NCBI GenBank assembly: GCA_029961075.1 | Contig: JASBVL010000062.1 | Span: 55,679 to 119,678, forward strand | Origin: Sphaerobacter sp. | GTDB taxonomy: Bacteria; Chloroflexota; Chloroflexia; Thermomicrobiales; Thermomicrobiaceae | Length of the DNA: 64,000 bases | Reading direction: 5' to 3' | Part shown: piece after piece, positions 30,358-40,743 of the stretch | Numbering within the stretch: position 1 is the stretch's first letter | Layout: every line of letters begins with the position of its first letter | The notes under the pieces: generated by a model | The model's input: the letters and a program-made list of their open reading frames with translations, nothing else | What the model was told of the DNA's origin: nothing | Database searches by the model: none | Translations under genes and position numbers: made by a program

Positions 30358-31755
30358 GTGACGATTCACTTTGGTACCGACGGCTGGCGAGCCGTCATCG
30401 CGGATCAGTTCACGTTTGACGCGGTGCGCGCGGTGGCGCGCGCTTACGCGGCGGCACTGTTCGAGGTCGCGCCCGAGCGCCGCCCGCGCGTGGTCGTCGG
30501 GTACGACCGTCGCTTCGCCTCGGATCTGTTCGCCCGGGCCGCGGCGGAGACGCTCGCCGTCGCGGGGGTGTCGGTGGCGCTGGCTCGCAGCGCGCTGCCG
30601 ACGCAGGTCGTCAGTTGGGCGGTGGCGAGCACCGGTGCCGACGGCGCGCTGGTCATCACCGCGTCGCACAACCCCCCGCAGTACAGCGGCATCAAGCTGA
30701 AGACGGCGTCAGGCGCCTCGGCACCGCCCGCCCTGGTCCGGCGGGTGGAGGCATGGCTGGAGCAGGCAGCCCCCGCCGGTCGTCCGTCCGGGGCGATCAC
30801 CGAGTGCGACCCGCTGGACGGCTACCTGGAGGCGCTGGCGCGGGTTGTCGACCTGGCGCGCATCCGCGCCGCGGGCTTGACCGTCGTGGCTGACGCCATG
30901 TTCGGCCCGACGGCGGGGCTGCTCCCCCGCCTTCTCGGCGGCGACGCCACCGAGACCATCGAGATCAACACGGCGCACAACCCGCTGTTCCCTGGGCTCA
31001 AGGGGCCGGAGCCGGTGGAGCGGAACCTGACACGCTTGAAGAAGGTGGTCGCCGACGGGGGCGCGACCGTCGGCGTGGCCTTCGACGGCGATGGCGACCG
31101 GGTCGGGGTCGTCGACGAGCGGGGCGAGTACGTCTCCACCCAGCACGTCTTCGGCCTCCTCACGCGCTACGTGCTCGAGGTCCGCAAGGAGCGGGGACCG
31201 ATCGTGCGGTCGGTGACCGGGAGCGCGATGGTCGACCGGCTCGCGCAGCGTGCCACGGTGCCCGTGATCGAGACCCGTACCGGCTTCGGCTGGATCGCCG
31301 AGGCGATGCAGGAGGAGGGTGCCGTGCTGGGTGGGGAGGAGAGCGGCGGGTTCGCGTTCGGCTTCCACCTCCCGGAGCGCGACGGCGTCCTGTCGGCCCT
31401 CCTGCTGCTGGACTACCTGGTGCAGGGTGGGAAGCCCCTGTCCGCGCTGCTGTCCGACCTGGAGGCAGCGGTGGGCCCGTGGTGCTACCGGCGGGTCGAT
31501 GTGGCGCTGCCGCCGGAGACGGCGACGAAGATCGTGGAGCAGGTGCGCGCCACGGAGTGGCCGGCCACCATCGCTGGCCTGCCGCTGGTCGCGGTGCGGG
31601 ATCTCGACGGCGTGAAGCTCGAGTTCGAGGACGGGAGCTGGCTCCTGCTGCGTCCCTCGGGCACGGAGCCGTTGCTCCGCCTGTACGCGGAGGCCCCTTC
31701 CTCCGAGGCGGTCGATGCCCTCCTGGGGGCTGGGCGGGCGTTCCTCGGAGTCTGA
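30358..31755 (+). CDS. phosphoglucomutase/phosphomannomutase family enzyme
   Basis: This 465-residue alpha-D-phosphohexomutase moves phosphate between C1 and C6 of hexose phosphates, feeding sugar-nucleotide synthesis. All four active-site loops are present: TASHNP with the phospho-Ser near residue 103, the metal loop DGDGDR, the sugar loop GEESGG and the phosphate loop RPSGTEP. The N-terminal HFGTDGWRAVIADQF favours the GTG at 30358; a GTG at 30322 is in frame. Glucose, mannose and glucosamine specificity cannot be separated here. Confidence 0.92.
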   Translation: MTIHFGTDGWRAVIADQFTFDAVRAVARAYAAALFEVAPERRPRVVVGYDRRFASDLFARAAAETLAVAGVSVALARSALPTQVVSWAVASTGADGALVITASHNPPQYSGIKLKTASGASAPPALVRRVEAWLEQAAPAGRPSGAITECDPLDGYLEALARVVDLARIRAAGLTVVADAMFGPTAGLLPRLLGGDATETIEINTAHNPLFPGLKGPEPVERNLTRLKKVVADGGATVGVAFDGDGDRVGVVDERGEYVSTQHVFGLLTRYVLEVRKERGPIVRSVTGSAMVDRLAQRATVPVIETRTGFGWIAEAMQEEGAVLGGEESGGFAFGFHLPERDGVLSALLLLDYLVQGGKPLSALLSDLEAAVGPWCYRRVDVALPPETATKIVEQVRATEWPATIAGLPLVAVRDLDGVKLEFEDGSWLLLRPSGTEPLLRLYAEAPSSEAVDALLGAGRAFLGV

Positions 31756-31823
31756 ATCGCCGCGTGTGACCCACTGTGCGTATACTTCCACGTCGATGGA
31801 ACGGAGGCGGTGAGGAGGCGCAC

Positions 31824-32432
31824 TTGACATCGAGGCTGGATGAGGTGGCGGCTCGCGTGCGCGCCTGCACGCGATGTGAGCTGCACCGGATGCGCACCCA
31901 GGCGGTTCCGGGCCATGGCAATCCAAACGCAGAGATCATGTTCATCGGGGAGGGGCCCGGCTGGCACGAGGACCGGCAGGGGCTCCCCTTCGTCGGTGCG
32001 GCCGGTCAGTTCCTCAACGAGATGCTGAGCAACATCGGCCTGAGCAGGGACGATGTGTTCATCACCAACGTCGTGAAGTGCCGCCCGCCCGGCAATCGGG
32101 ATCCGCTGCCGGACGAGATCGCGGCCTGCGCTGCCTACCTCGACGAGCAGATCGCCGCGATCCAGCCCAAGGTGATCGTGACGCTCGGCCGCTTCTCGAT
32201 GGCGCGCTGGTTCCCGAACGAGCGCATCTCGCGCATCCACGGGCAGCCGCGCCGCTTCGGCGACGTCGTCGTGGTGCCGATGTACCACCCTGCCGCCGCG
32301 CTGCATCAGGCGTCGCTGCGCGCCACGGTCGAGGCGGACATGGCCAAGCTGCCGCAGATCCTGGCGGAGGCGCGGCGCGAGGCGGCGGCCGCGGAGGAGA
32401 AGCCCCAGGTAGAACAGATGCGCCTCTTCTGA
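31824..32432 (+). CDS. type-4 (Fe-S) uracil-DNA glycosylase
   Basis: This 202-residue enzyme removes uracil from DNA. The four iron-sulfur Cys are at about 15, 18, 86 and 102 (RACTRCELH, VVKCRPP, AACAAYL). Catalytic motifs GEGPGWHEDRQGLPFVG and the YHPAAALH loop are complete. The start is a TTG at 31824 with GAGGAGG five bases upstream; no ATG gives a better N-terminus. Thermophiles commonly carry this family to counter cytosine deamination. Confidence 0.93.
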   Translation: MTSRLDEVAARVRACTRCELHRMRTQAVPGHGNPNAEIMFIGEGPGWHEDRQGLPFVGAAGQFLNEMLSNIGLSRDDVFITNVVKCRPPGNRDPLPDEIAACAAYLDEQIAAIQPKVIVTLGRFSMARWFPNERISRIHGQPRRFGDVVVVPMYHPAAALHQASLRATVEADMAKLPQILAEARREAAAAEEKPQVEQMRLF

Positions 32433-32525
32433 CCGTCGATCGCCGCAGGGTGCGCCGGATCAGGGCGGTGAGCCACGGCCTGCCGGCGCGCCGCGGCTGC
32501 AACAGCCGAAGGAGTGCAGTCCCGG

Positions 32526-34193
32526 TTGACCAACGGCCATCACCTCGACGTCATCTTCCTGGGTGGGCTGGGTGAGGTCGGCAAGAACCTGCTCGTACTC
32601 GCGTGCGGGGAGGACCTGATCGTCATCGACGCCGGCATCGGCTTCCCCGAGGAGGAAATGCTCGGTGTCGATCTGCTGCTGCCCGACCTGACCTACCTGC
32701 GCGAGAACGCGCACCGGGTGCGCGGCATCTTCATCACCCACGGCCACGAAGACCATATCGGGGCGCTGGCCTACCTGCTCGAGGTGGTGCAGGCGCCCGT
32801 CTACAGTACCCTGCTGACCCAGGGGCTCCTCAAGGCCCGGCTGCGGGAGCGGAAGGTCCTGGACCGCGCCGACCTGCGGCTGATCGTGCCGGAGGAGGAC
32901 CCGCGCATCCGCGCCGGCTGCTTCACCGTCGAGTGCTTTCGGGTCAGTCACAGCATTCCCGACGCGGTCGGCTTCGCCATCGAGACGCCGGTGGGCCTGG
33001 TGGTGCATACCGGCGACTTCAAGTTCGACCAGACGCCCGTCGACGGGCGACTCACCGACATGGGGAAGCTGGCCGAGTTGGGGCGGCGCCAGCCGTTGCT
33101 CCTCATCAGCGACTGCGTCCACGTCGAGATGCCCGGCGCGACGCCGTCGGAGCGGGTGGTCGAGCAGACCTTCGATGACGTGATGCGGCGCGCGCCCGGT
33201 CGGGTGATCGTGGCCACGTTCGCCTCGGCGCTGTCGCGCGTGCAGCAGGTGCTCACGACCGCGCACCGGCATGGCCGGCGGGTGGCCTGTGTCGGCCGGT
33301 CGCTGCAGAGCAATGTCCGGGTCGCGCTGGAGCTTGGCTACCTCGATCCCCCCGACGGGACGCTGATCCGCGCCGCGCAGGCCGCCAAGCTCTCACCGGA
33401 GCAGGTGGTCTATGTCTGCACCGGGAGCCAGGGGGAGCCGATGGCGGTGCTGAGCCGCATCGCCCGCGGCGAGCACCGGGAGATCAGCATCCAGCCGGGG
33501 GACACGGTGGTGATCTCGGCCACGCCGATCCCCGGCAATGAGGCGGCGGTCTACCGGTTGATCGACCGGCTGTTCCAGCAAGGTGCCGACGTCGTCTACT
33601 CGGCACGGGCGGCGGTGCACGTGTCGGGGCATGCCAGCCAGGATGAGCTGCGCATGATGCTCAACCTGGTGCGGCCGCGATTCGTGCTCCCCTACCACGG
33701 CGAGCCGCGGCACCTGCACCTCTACGCCGATCTCGCGCGGGAGGTGGGGATCCCCGACGACCGGATCATGATCGGGAAGGTCGGCGAGGTGTTCCGCTTC
33801 GACGGCGAGACCGCGACCGTCGCCGGCCGCGTGCCGAGCGGGACCGTCTACGTCGATGGGTTGTCGCTCGGCGAGGCCGGCGACAGCACGCTGGTGGAAC
33901 GCCGGTTGCTGGCCCGCGACGGGGTGCTGCTGGTCGTCGTCACCATCGATCGCGCATCTGGCCACGTCGTCGCCGGGCCGGAGATCATCGGCCGCGGCTT
34001 CCTGCCGGACGGCGTCGGCGCGCTGTTCTTGAGTGCGGCGCGCGAGCACCTGAGCCGTGCACTGGGCCAGAACGGGCATACCCACCATGGCCGGCTGGCC
34101 GCCACCCGCACCATCCAGGAGATGGTGCAGTCGTTCGTGTACCAGCAGACGCGGCGTCGCCCGGTGATCCTGCCCCTGGTGATGGAAGTCTAG
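32526..34193 (+). CDS. rnj: ribonuclease J
   Basis: This metallo-beta-lactamase/beta-CASP ribonuclease of about 555 residues degrades and matures RNA by endo- and 5'-3' exonuclease action. It shows FLGGLGEVGKNLLVL at the start, the zinc motif THGHEDHIG near 71-79, HTGDFKFD, the beta-CASP segment CTGSQGEPMAVLSRIA and the HVSGHAS block, and a C-terminal domain. The TTG at 32526 is chosen because AAGGAG lies 11 nt upstream; a GTG at 32514 overlaps that element. RNase J presence fits a non-proteobacterial RNA-decay system. Confidence 0.95.
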   Translation: MTNGHHLDVIFLGGLGEVGKNLLVLACGEDLIVIDAGIGFPEEEMLGVDLLLPDLTYLRENAHRVRGIFITHGHEDHIGALAYLLEVVQAPVYSTLLTQGLLKARLRERKVLDRADLRLIVPEEDPRIRAGCFTVECFRVSHSIPDAVGFAIETPVGLVVHTGDFKFDQTPVDGRLTDMGKLAELGRRQPLLLISDCVHVEMPGATPSERVVEQTFDDVMRRAPGRVIVATFASALSRVQQVLTTAHRHGRRVACVGRSLQSNVRVALELGYLDPPDGTLIRAAQAAKLSPEQVVYVCTGSQGEPMAVLSRIARGEHREISIQPGDTVVISATPIPGNEAAVYRLIDRLFQQGADVVYSARAAVHVSGHASQDELRMMLNLVRPRFVLPYHGEPRHLHLYADLAREVGIPDDRIMIGKVGEVFRFDGETATVAGRVPSGTVYVDGLSLGEAGDSTLVERRLLARDGVLLVVVTIDRASGHVVAGPEIIGRGFLPDGVGALFLSAAREHLSRALGQNGHTHHGRLAATRTIQEMVQSFVYQQTRRRPVILPLVMEV

Positions 34194-34216
34194 CGCCCGG
34201 CGCGATCGCGAGGTCG

Positions 34217-34225
34217 TGCTATAAT
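34217..34225 (+). promoter_or_regulatory. TGC-extended -10 promoter of ftsK
   Basis: TGCTATAAT lies 36 nt before the ATG at 34262, in the short gap after rnj. Confidence 0.65.
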
Positions 34226-34261
34226 CTGCGTACGGACACGATGCACGTACGCGGAGGGGCG

Positions 34262-36499
34262 ATGGCTTCGCGGGCCAAGGGGCGACGCACGACAGGGCAG
34301 CGGACGCGCACGACGCGGGGCAAGGGGCAGCAGGGCTCGCCGGGTGCTGCGGCGCTCGCAGTGACTTGGCGCGGGGTGCGGGCCATGGTCGGCTGGCTGG
34401 TGCGTCTGGATGCGCCGAGACGGCTGCGCCGCGAGGTGTTGGGCGTCATCGCGCTCGCGGCGGCAGTGCTGCTGGCCCTCCCGCTCGTCCTCGGCCCCGA
34501 GCAGCAGGGGTTGATCGGCGTGCTCGGCGACGGGCTGCGCGGGCTGCTCGGGCGGGGCGCGCTGCTGGTGCCGCTCGGGCTGGGCGGGCTGGCCATCGAG
34601 GCGTTCATCCCGGGCGGCGAGGGGACGCGCCAGCGCCGCGTCGTCGGCTACGGCCTGTTCACCACGGCAGTCGTCACCTTCCTCCACCTGCTCGGCGCGC
34701 CCACCGCCCAGCGCGGCGGGGGCTACCTCGGCAGCGGGTTCGGCGAGCTGGCGCGCATGCTGGCCGGCGACATCGGCGCGGGCATCATCGCCTTCACGGT
34801 GGGGATCGTCGGCGTGTACCTGCTGACCGGCACGGACATGATGGCGGTGGTCGAGAGCTGGCGGCGCCTGCGCGCCGCGCGGGCGGCCAGACGCGCGGCG
34901 GTGCGGCGGTCGCCCGCCGCACCGGCGGCCGCGGGCAAGCAGCGCCGAGCTGCCCCGCCTGCGGAGGAGCCCGAGCCGGAGGCCGCGCCGCCGGTGCGGC
35001 CCGTCATCAACCTCCCGAAGCCGGAGCCGGCAGCGCCACGCCCCGCCGAGACCAAGCCGGCGACGCCCACCCCCGCGGCGGAGGGCGGTCCGGCTCGCCT
35101 GGCGCCCCCGCCGCTGCCGGACCTGACGCGCCTGGCGCTCTACGACGGTGGGGCGCCGGACGCAGGCGAGCTGGAGCGCAAGGCGGCGCTCATCCAGGAG
35201 TCGCTGCGCAACTTCAAGGTCGACGCGCAGGTGCGCGAGATCTTCCCCGGGCCGGCCGTGACCATGTTCACCCTCGAGCCGGGGCCGGGGGTCAAGGTGC
35301 GGCGCATCACCGAGCTGCAGAACGACCTGGCGCTCGCCCTGGCGACCCCGTCGATCCGCATCGAGGCGCCCGTCCCCGGCATGGCCCGCGTGGGGATCGA
35401 GGTGCCCAACTCCAGCATCCTGACGGTCGGCCTGCGCGAAACGATCGCGTCGGCGGCCTTCCAGCGCTCCAAGGCCAAGCTGCCGCTGGCGCTGGGACGT
35501 GATGTGAACGGGCGCTACGTGGTCGCCGATCTGGCGAAGATGCCGCATCTGCTCATCGCCGGCTCGACCGGGTCCGGGAAATCGGTCTGCATCAACGGCA
35601 TCATCGCGACGTTCCTGCTCACGCGCCGGCCGACCGAGTTGCAGATGGTGCTGATCGACCCGAAGAAGGTCGAGCTCGTGGGCTTCAACGGCGTGCCGCA
35701 CCTCAAGTGCCCGGTCGTGACCGACATGGACAAGGTGGTCGGCACGCTCCGCAAGGTGCTGGAGGAGATGGAGCGCCGCTACCAGCAGTTCGCCGCGCTC
35801 GGCGTGCGCAACATCGACGGCTACAACCTCCGGCGCCAGGAAGACCCGGGGCTGGAGATCATGCCCTACCTCGTCGTCATCATCGACGAGCTGGCGGACC
35901 TCATGATGACCACGCCGGAGGAGGTCGAGACGCTGCTCGTCCGGCTGGCGCAGATGGCGCGCGCGACGGGGATCCACCTGCTGATCGCGACCCAGCGCCC
36001 CTCGGTCGACGTGCTGACCGGCCTCATCAAGGCCAACGTGCCGGCGCGCATCGCCTTCGCGGTCACCTCGCAGACCGACAGCCGGGTTATCCTCGACCTG
36101 CCGGGGGCCGAGCGGCTGCTGGGCAAGGGCGACATGCTCTTCCTGCCACCCGACGCGGCCAAGCCATTCCGGGTCCAGGGGTCGTTCATCGAGGATCGCG
36201 ACCTGCAGTATGTGGTGCGGCACTGGCGCCAGGTCGCGCCCAATCACCAGTACGACCCGGCATGGTGTACCGTGGAGACCGAGGAGCACGGTGACAGCGG
36301 CGGCGACCCGCTGCTGGAGCAGGCGCTCCAGATCGTGCGCCAGCACGGCACCGCGTCTGCCTCGATGCTCCAGCGCCGCCTGCGGATCGGGTACAACCGC
36401 GCGGCGCGCCTGATCGAGGAGATGGAGGAGCAGGGCTACATCGGTCCCGCGGACGGCTCCCGCGGGCGGCCGGTGTACCTGCTGGACGACGACGAGTGA
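34262..36499 (+). CDS. ftsK: FtsK/SpoIIIE DNA translocase
   Basis: This 745-residue translocase moves chromosomes through the division septum. It has a basic N-terminus, about four membrane helices (residues 50-195), a Pro/Ala-rich linker (about 210-280), the alpha/beta motor and a C-terminal gamma winged helix (about 675-740). Walker A is GSTGSGKS near 434 and Walker B is VVIIDELADLM near 537; the TQRPSVDVLTGLIKANVPAR block is diagnostic. The ATG at 34262 has GGAGGGG upstream. The linker is short compared with enteric FtsK. Confidence 0.96.
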   Translation: MASRAKGRRTTGQRTRTTRGKGQQGSPGAAALAVTWRGVRAMVGWLVRLDAPRRLRREVLGVIALAAAVLLALPLVLGPEQQGLIGVLGDGLRGLLGRGALLVPLGLGGLAIEAFIPGGEGTRQRRVVGYGLFTTAVVTFLHLLGAPTAQRGGGYLGSGFGELARMLAGDIGAGIIAFTVGIVGVYLLTGTDMMAVVESWRRLRAARAARRAAVRRSPAAPAAAGKQRRAAPPAEEPEPEAAPPVRPVINLPKPEPAAPRPAETKPATPTPAAEGGPARLAPPPLPDLTRLALYDGGAPDAGELERKAALIQESLRNFKVDAQVREIFPGPAVTMFTLEPGPGVKVRRITELQNDLALALATPSIRIEAPVPGMARVGIEVPNSSILTVGLRETIASAAFQRSKAKLPLALGRDVNGRYVVADLAKMPHLLIAGSTGSGKSVCINGIIATFLLTRRPTELQMVLIDPKKVELVGFNGVPHLKCPVVTDMDKVVGTLRKVLEEMERRYQQFAALGVRNIDGYNLRRQEDPGLEIMPYLVVIIDELADLMMTTPEEVETLLVRLAQMARATGIHLLIATQRPSVDVLTGLIKANVPARIAFAVTSQTDSRVILDLPGAERLLGKGDMLFLPPDAAKPFRVQGSFIEDRDLQYVVRHWRQVAPNHQYDPAWCTVETEEHGDSGGDPLLEQALQIVRQHGTASASMLQRRLRIGYNRAARLIEEMEEQGYIGPADGSRGRPVYLLDDDE

Positions 36500-36570
36500 G
36501 GCGCTCGGGCGGGGCGCTGGCCGCGAACCGAACCCCACCATGATGTCAGGCGCACGGCCCTCCGCAGGCC

Positions 36571-36611
36571 GGCCGGGCGCGGTCGCGTGCGCCCGGCCGC
36601 ATGGGCCTTTT
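36571..36611 (+). terminator. intrinsic terminator of ftsK
   Basis: GGCCGGGCGC (36571-36580) and GCGCCCGGCC (36589-36598) form a perfect 10-bp stem with an 8-nt loop, and a TTTT tract follows about 10 nt later. Confidence 0.65.
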
Positions 36612-36619
36612 GCTATACT
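36611..36619 (+). promoter_or_regulatory. TGC-extended -10 promoter of recR
   Basis: TGCTATACT follows the terminator hairpin and lies about 40 nt before the recR GTG. Confidence 0.6.
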
Positions 36620-36657
36620 TTTCTTTGGCGGGACGTCACAGAGAACGCGAGGATCGT

Positions 36658-37263
36658 GTGCGATCGCGGGTCACAGCGGAACCAGTCGCCAGACTGATTG
36701 ACGAGTTCGGGAAGCTCCCGGGCGTGGGGCCGAAGACGGCGTCACGCCTCGCGTATCACATTCTGCGCAGCAGTCGCGAGGAGGCCGTGGCGCTCGCCGA
36801 GGCGATCATCGAGGTCAAGGAGCGCATCGTTCTCTGCTCGTCGTGCTTCAATATCACGGAGCAGGACCCCTGCCCGATCTGTGCCGACGAGGGGCGGGAC
36901 CGGAGCACCATCTGCGTGGTGGAAGAGCCGCTGGATGTGCTGGCCCTGGACCGCACCGGGGAGTACAAGGGCTTGTACCATGTGCTCCACGGCGTCCTGT
37001 CACCGGTGGACGGGGTCGGCCCGGACCGGCTGCGCATCCGCGAGCTCGTCGCGCGGGTGGCGACGGAGCGCCCCGAGGAAGTGATCCTGGCGTTGAACCC
37101 GAATATCGAAGGGGACGCGACCGCGATGTACATCGCGCGGCAGCTCCTTCCGCTGGGAGTCACCGTGACCCGTCCGGCCAGCGGTCTGCCGGTGGGGGGC
37201 GACCTCGAGTACGCCGATGAAGTGACGCTCGGCCGGGCGTTGGCTGGGCGCCGCGCTCTCTGA
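36658..37263 (+). CDS. recR: recombination mediator RecR
   Basis: This 201-residue protein works with RecO (present at 43798) to load RecA at gaps. It has the helix-hairpin-helix [18 protein letters not shown], a four-Cys zinc finger ([16 protein letters not shown]) and a Toprim domain ([32 protein letters not shown]). The GTG at 36658 has CGAGGA upstream and matches the family N-terminus; an ATG at 36601 overlaps the promoter and is rejected. Confidence 0.95.
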   Translation: MRSRVTAEPVARLIDEFGKLPGVGPKTASRLAYHILRSSREEAVALAEAIIEVKERIVLCSSCFNITEQDPCPICADEGRDRSTICVVEEPLDVLALDRTGEYKGLYHVLHGVLSPVDGVGPDRLRIRELVARVATERPEEVILALNPNIEGDATAMYIARQLLPLGVTVTRPASGLPVGGDLEYADEVTLGRALAGRRAL

Positions 37264-37330
37264 TCCCTCCGGCGGGCGCAGGCAACCAGGCTCGGTCGGG
37301 GGCCGATCTGCCACGGGGGGAAGCCACATC

Positions 37331-38359
37331 ATGGCCACCTTGACAGTTCGTCCCATCGGGATCCGGGATCTGACGAGCTTCCGCACCCTTCAGCGTCTCC
37401 CGCTGTGCCTGGGCTATGGCGGTGTCCCGGTCAGCCAGACCAGCGCCGGCGTGCTGGCGAGCCTGCCGTTGACCCGTCGTTACTGGCGGGGCTATATCGC
37501 CAGCGTCGACGGCGAGGTGTGCGCCGCGGTCGAGCTCCAGCCGGAGCCGCGCGACTTCCGCTGGGTGGTGGCGACGCTTGCGGCGCGGGCGCTGCCGGGC
37601 GCCGACGCACCGGAGCTGCTGGTGCCCGTCTGGGAACAGTTGCTGCTGGCTGCGATCCGGGCGGCCGGGGCCGACGGGGCCCGGCGCCTGCACGCCTGTC
37701 CTCCGATCGACGGTCCGGCGATTGAGGCGTTCCAGGGCGCGCATTTCATCACCTACGCCTACCAGACGACGCTGCTGGCGCAGCGCTTGCGCCCCGCGCC
37801 GCCCGGTGGGCTACGGGTTCGGGAGCAGGAGCCAAGCGATGCCTGGGCGATTCACCAACTGTACCACCAGGCCACGCCACCGCCGATCCAGTATGCGGAG
37901 GCGTTCACCAGCAATCACTGGGACGCCGGCCGGCGCGCTGCCCCGCGGGTGCGGGGGTTCCTGCTCGAGCGCGATCACCAGGTGGTGGCCTATTGCCGCG
38001 TGACGGCTCGCGGGCACCGCCATGTGGTGGAGGTGCTGACGTTGCCGGGCCAGGCGGCGCTCCTGCGCGAGCTGGTGCCGCAGGCGCTGTCCCGGGCCGG
38101 CGTCGGGGCGGACGATGAGATCTGGGTAGGGGTGCCCGACTACCACGGTGAGTACGTGGCCCACCTGGAAGCCATCGGGTTCACCGTCGTCGGCCGGCAG
38201 GCGCGCATGGTGCGGCACACCGTCGGGATGGCCCGGTCGCGGTTGGCGCTGGCGCTGCACCTGGGGCCGGACATGGGCGAGCGGCTCTCGGTTCGGCTCC
38301 CGTCGTACACCAGCGTCACGCCCCAGGCCGATCGTGTCTCATCTGCATCATCTCTCTAG
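37331..38359 (+). CDS. GNAT-like acetyltransferase-fold protein
   Basis: This 342-residue protein starts TLTVRPIGIRDLTSFRTLQR, typical of GNAT N-termini, and repeats the pattern at LRVREQEPSDAWAIHQLYHQA near residue 158, suggesting two tandem GNAT-like halves. The conserved acetyl-CoA loop (Q/RxxGxG/A) is not obvious in either half, so activity is uncertain. It lies between recR and the R3H ATPase on the same strand; an ATG at 37331 follows GGGGGGAAGCC. Substrate unknown. Confidence 0.65.
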   Translation: MATLTVRPIGIRDLTSFRTLQRLPLCLGYGGVPVSQTSAGVLASLPLTRRYWRGYIASVDGEVCAAVELQPEPRDFRWVVATLAARALPGADAPELLVPVWEQLLLAAIRAAGADGARRLHACPPIDGPAIEAFQGAHFITYAYQTTLLAQRLRPAPPGGLRVREQEPSDAWAIHQLYHQATPPPIQYAEAFTSNHWDAGRRAAPRVRGFLLERDHQVVAYCRVTARGHRHVVEVLTLPGQAALLRELVPQALSRAGVGADDEIWVGVPDYHGEYVAHLEAIGFTVVGRQARMVRHTVGMARSRLALALHLGPDMGERLSVRLPSYTSVTPQADRVSSASSL

Positions 38360-38377
38360 CGACGGAGTTGCAAGCAG

Positions 38378-40105
38378 TTGACAACCTTGAGGACGACATC
38401 CACGGCGGATCACGAGACGCCCTATCGACAGGAGATCACCGATAACCTTGAGGATCTCCTGGCAGTCTTGCCACGGCACATCGTGGCGGCCCTCGACGAA
38501 TACCAGCGCACCGAGGGGCGGAGCGAGCTGATCGAGATCATCCTCGACCTCGGCCGGCCGCCGGAGGCCCGCTTCCACAACCGCGAGGTCTACCTCAGCG
38601 ACAACGAGGTCACGCGGGAGGATATCGCCTACGTCGCCCAGCGCATCGGACGCTTTGGGGACGACAACCGCGCGGGGATCGAGCGGACGCTGCACCGCAT
38701 CTCGGCCATCCGCAGCCGCTCGGGCGAGATCGTCGGGCTGACCTGCCGCGTCGGCCGGGCGGTCTACGGCACTATCGGCATCGTGCGCGATCTGGTGGAG
38801 TCGGGGGAGAGCATCATGCTGCTCGGCCGGCCCGGCGTGGGGAAGACGACCATGCTCCGGGAGACGGCGCGGGTGCTCGCGGACGACCTGCGCAAGCGGG
38901 TCATCATCGTGGACACGAGCAATGAGATCGCGGGTGATGGTGACATCCCGCATCCCTCGATCGGTCGCGCGCGCCGCATGCAGGTGCCAACGCCGGCGAT
39001 GCAGCACGCGGTGATGATCGAGGCGGTCGAGAACCACATGCCTGAGGTGGTGGTGATCGACGAGATCGGCACCGAGCTGGAGGCGGCCGCGGCGCGCACC
39101 ATCGCCGAGCGCGGCGTGCAGTTGATCGGCACGGCGCACGGGAACACCCTCGAGAACCTGATGCTGAACCCCACCCTGTCGGATCTGATCGGTGGGATCC
39201 AGTCGGTGACGCTAAGCGATGAGGAGGCGCGGCGCCGGGGTACCCAGAAGTCGATTCTGGAGCGCAAGGCCCCGCCGACGTTCGGTGTCATGATCGAGAT
39301 CCAGTCGCGCGACCGGGTGGCGGTGCACCGGGATGTGGCCGCCGCGGTCGACGCGATTCTCCGCGGCCAGCCGCTGCGCGTCGAGGTGCGGGAGCGCAAC
39401 CGGGACGGCACGATCACCGTCACCCACGAGCAGCCCTACCACGCGGAGCGTGCCGCGGACGTCGAGCGGGGGCCGATGCGGCGGCGCGCGCTGGAGATCG
39501 GCACGTCAGACAATGATCGCGCTGAGCCGCGCAGCGGGAGGGGGATGGGCCGGGGGACGCCGGATCGACCGGCGCGCATCTTTCCATTCGGGGTGAGCCG
39601 GAACCGGCTGGAGCAGGCGATCCAGCAGATGGCCGTCCCGGCGACCGTCGTGCGTGACCTGCGCGACGCGGACGCCGTCGTGACGCTCAAGAACTACTAC
39701 CGCCGGCGCCCGCAGCCGCTGCGCGAGGCCGAGGGGCGGGGGATCCCGATCTACGTCCTGCGGACAAACACCGTCGTCCAGATGGCCAATCTGCTGCGGT
39801 CACTCTTCGCCGAGCACCTGGTGCACGCCGGGGCGCCGGAGCGCGAGTCGAGCCGTCGCTGGGACGACGACGGCGACGAGTGGGATGTCCCCGAGGATCA
39901 GCTCGCCGCGGCCATGTTCGAAGCCGAGGCCGCGATCCACGATGTCTTGAGCGGCGGGGTGTCGAGCGTGGAGCTCCGGCCCCAGGCGTCGCACGTCCGG
40001 CGGCTCCAGCACCAACTGGCGGAGCGCTACAACCTTGCGTCGCGCTCCCACGGGCGCGAGCCGGCACGCTACGTTGAGATCTTCCGGCGGGGCGGCCTGC
40101 GGTGA
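38378..40105 (+). CDS. AAA ATPase with R3H nucleic-acid-binding domain (Ycf45-like)
   Basis: This 575-residue protein has a SpoIIIAA/Ycf45-type AAA core with Walker [10 protein letters not shown] near residue 150 and Walker [14 protein letters not shown] near 227, then a variable linker, and an R3H-like C-terminus ending [15 protein letters not shown]. Ycf45 proteins occur in plastids, cyanobacteria and Chloroflexota; their role is unproven, but the architecture indicates ATP-driven action on single-stranded nucleic acid. The start is a TTG at 38378 with GGAG about 10 nt upstream. tmk overlaps its stop. Confidence 0.85.
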   Translation: MTTLRTTSTADHETPYRQEITDNLEDLLAVLPRHIVAALDEYQRTEGRSELIEIILDLGRPPEARFHNREVYLSDNEVTREDIAYVAQRIGRFGDDNRAGIERTLHRISAIRSRSGEIVGLTCRVGRAVYGTIGIVRDLVESGESIMLLGRPGVGKTTMLRETARVLADDLRKRVIIVDTSNEIAGDGDIPHPSIGRARRMQVPTPAMQHAVMIEAVENHMPEVVVIDEIGTELEAAAARTIAERGVQLIGTAHGNTLENLMLNPTLSDLIGGIQSVTLSDEEARRRGTQKSILERKAPPTFGVMIEIQSRDRVAVHRDVAAAVDAILRGQPLRVEVRERNRDGTITVTHEQPYHAERAADVERGPMRRRALEIGTSDNDRAEPRSGRGMGRGTPDRPARIFPFGVSRNRLEQAIQQMAVPATVVRDLRDADAVVTLKNYYRRRPQPLREAEGRGIPIYVLRTNTVVQMANLLRSLFAEHLVHAGAPERESSRRWDDDGDEWDVPEDQLAAAMFEAEAAIHDVLSGGVSSVELRPQASHVRRLQHQLAERYNLASRSHGREPARYVEIFRRGGLR

Positions 40106-40740
40106 GCCTCTTCGTGACGTTCGAGGGGCCGGAGGGCGCCGGCAAGTCGTCCGTGGTCCGGCGCCTGGCGGCGGAGCTGACGGCGCGCGGCTACGCCGTG
40201 GTGGCCACCCGTGAGCCGGGCGGCACGAAGATCGGAGAGGCGATTCGCCAGATCCTGCTGGCGCCGGACCACTGCGGGATGCTGCCCCAGACGGAGGCGT
40301 TGCTGAACACGGCCGCGCGGGCGCAGCACGTGGCCGAGGTGATCCGCCCGGCCCTGGCCGCGGGCAAGATCGTGCTGTGCGACCGCTACATCGATTCGAC
40401 CCTGGCGTACCAGGGGGCGGGCCGCGGCCTAGACCAGGAGGAGCTGCTCCAGCTCCAGCGTTTCGCCACGGGCGGCCTGTGGCCCGATCTGACCGTGTTG
40501 CTGGACGTGCCGGTCGAGATCGGGCAGGCTCGCCGTCGCGCCTCCGGCGAACCGCTGAGCCGATTTGACGCGGATGCGTTAGGATTTCACGAGCGGGTGC
40601 GCGCCGGATTTCTGGCGGCAGCGCGGAGCGAGCCCCGGCGCTGGCGGATCATCGACGCAACCCGGGGTGAGGAGGAGGTGGCGCAGGAGGCGCTGGCGGT
40701 CGTGCTGGAGCGACTGCCACCCCGCCCAGTGCGCCAGTAG
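40102..40740 (+). CDS. tmk: thymidylate kinase
   Basis: This 212-residue kinase phosphorylates dTMP to dTDP. It has the P-loop [11 protein letters not shown], the [18 protein letters not shown] dTMP-binding loop and the [17 protein letters not shown] motif. It overlaps the upstream ATPase as GTGA. The c-di-AMP receptor gene follows 3 nt later, the same tmk-darA order seen in Firmicutes. Confidence 0.95.
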   Translation: MSLFVTFEGPEGAGKSSVVRRLAAELTARGYAVVATREPGGTKIGEAIRQILLAPDHCGMLPQTEALLNTAARAQHVAEVIRPALAAGKIVLCDRYIDSTLAYQGAGRGLDQEELLQLQRFATGGLWPDLTVLLDVPVEIGQARRRASGEPLSRFDADALGFHERVRAGFLAAARSEPRRWRIIDATRGEEEVAQEALAVVLERLPPRPVRQ

Positions 40741-40743
40741 GGG

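Noticed and set aside
34190..36541. 783-codon open frame on the minus strand
   Set aside because: It is antisense to ftsK, Arg/His/Gln-rich and of no family; it is a shadow of GC-rich coding sequence.
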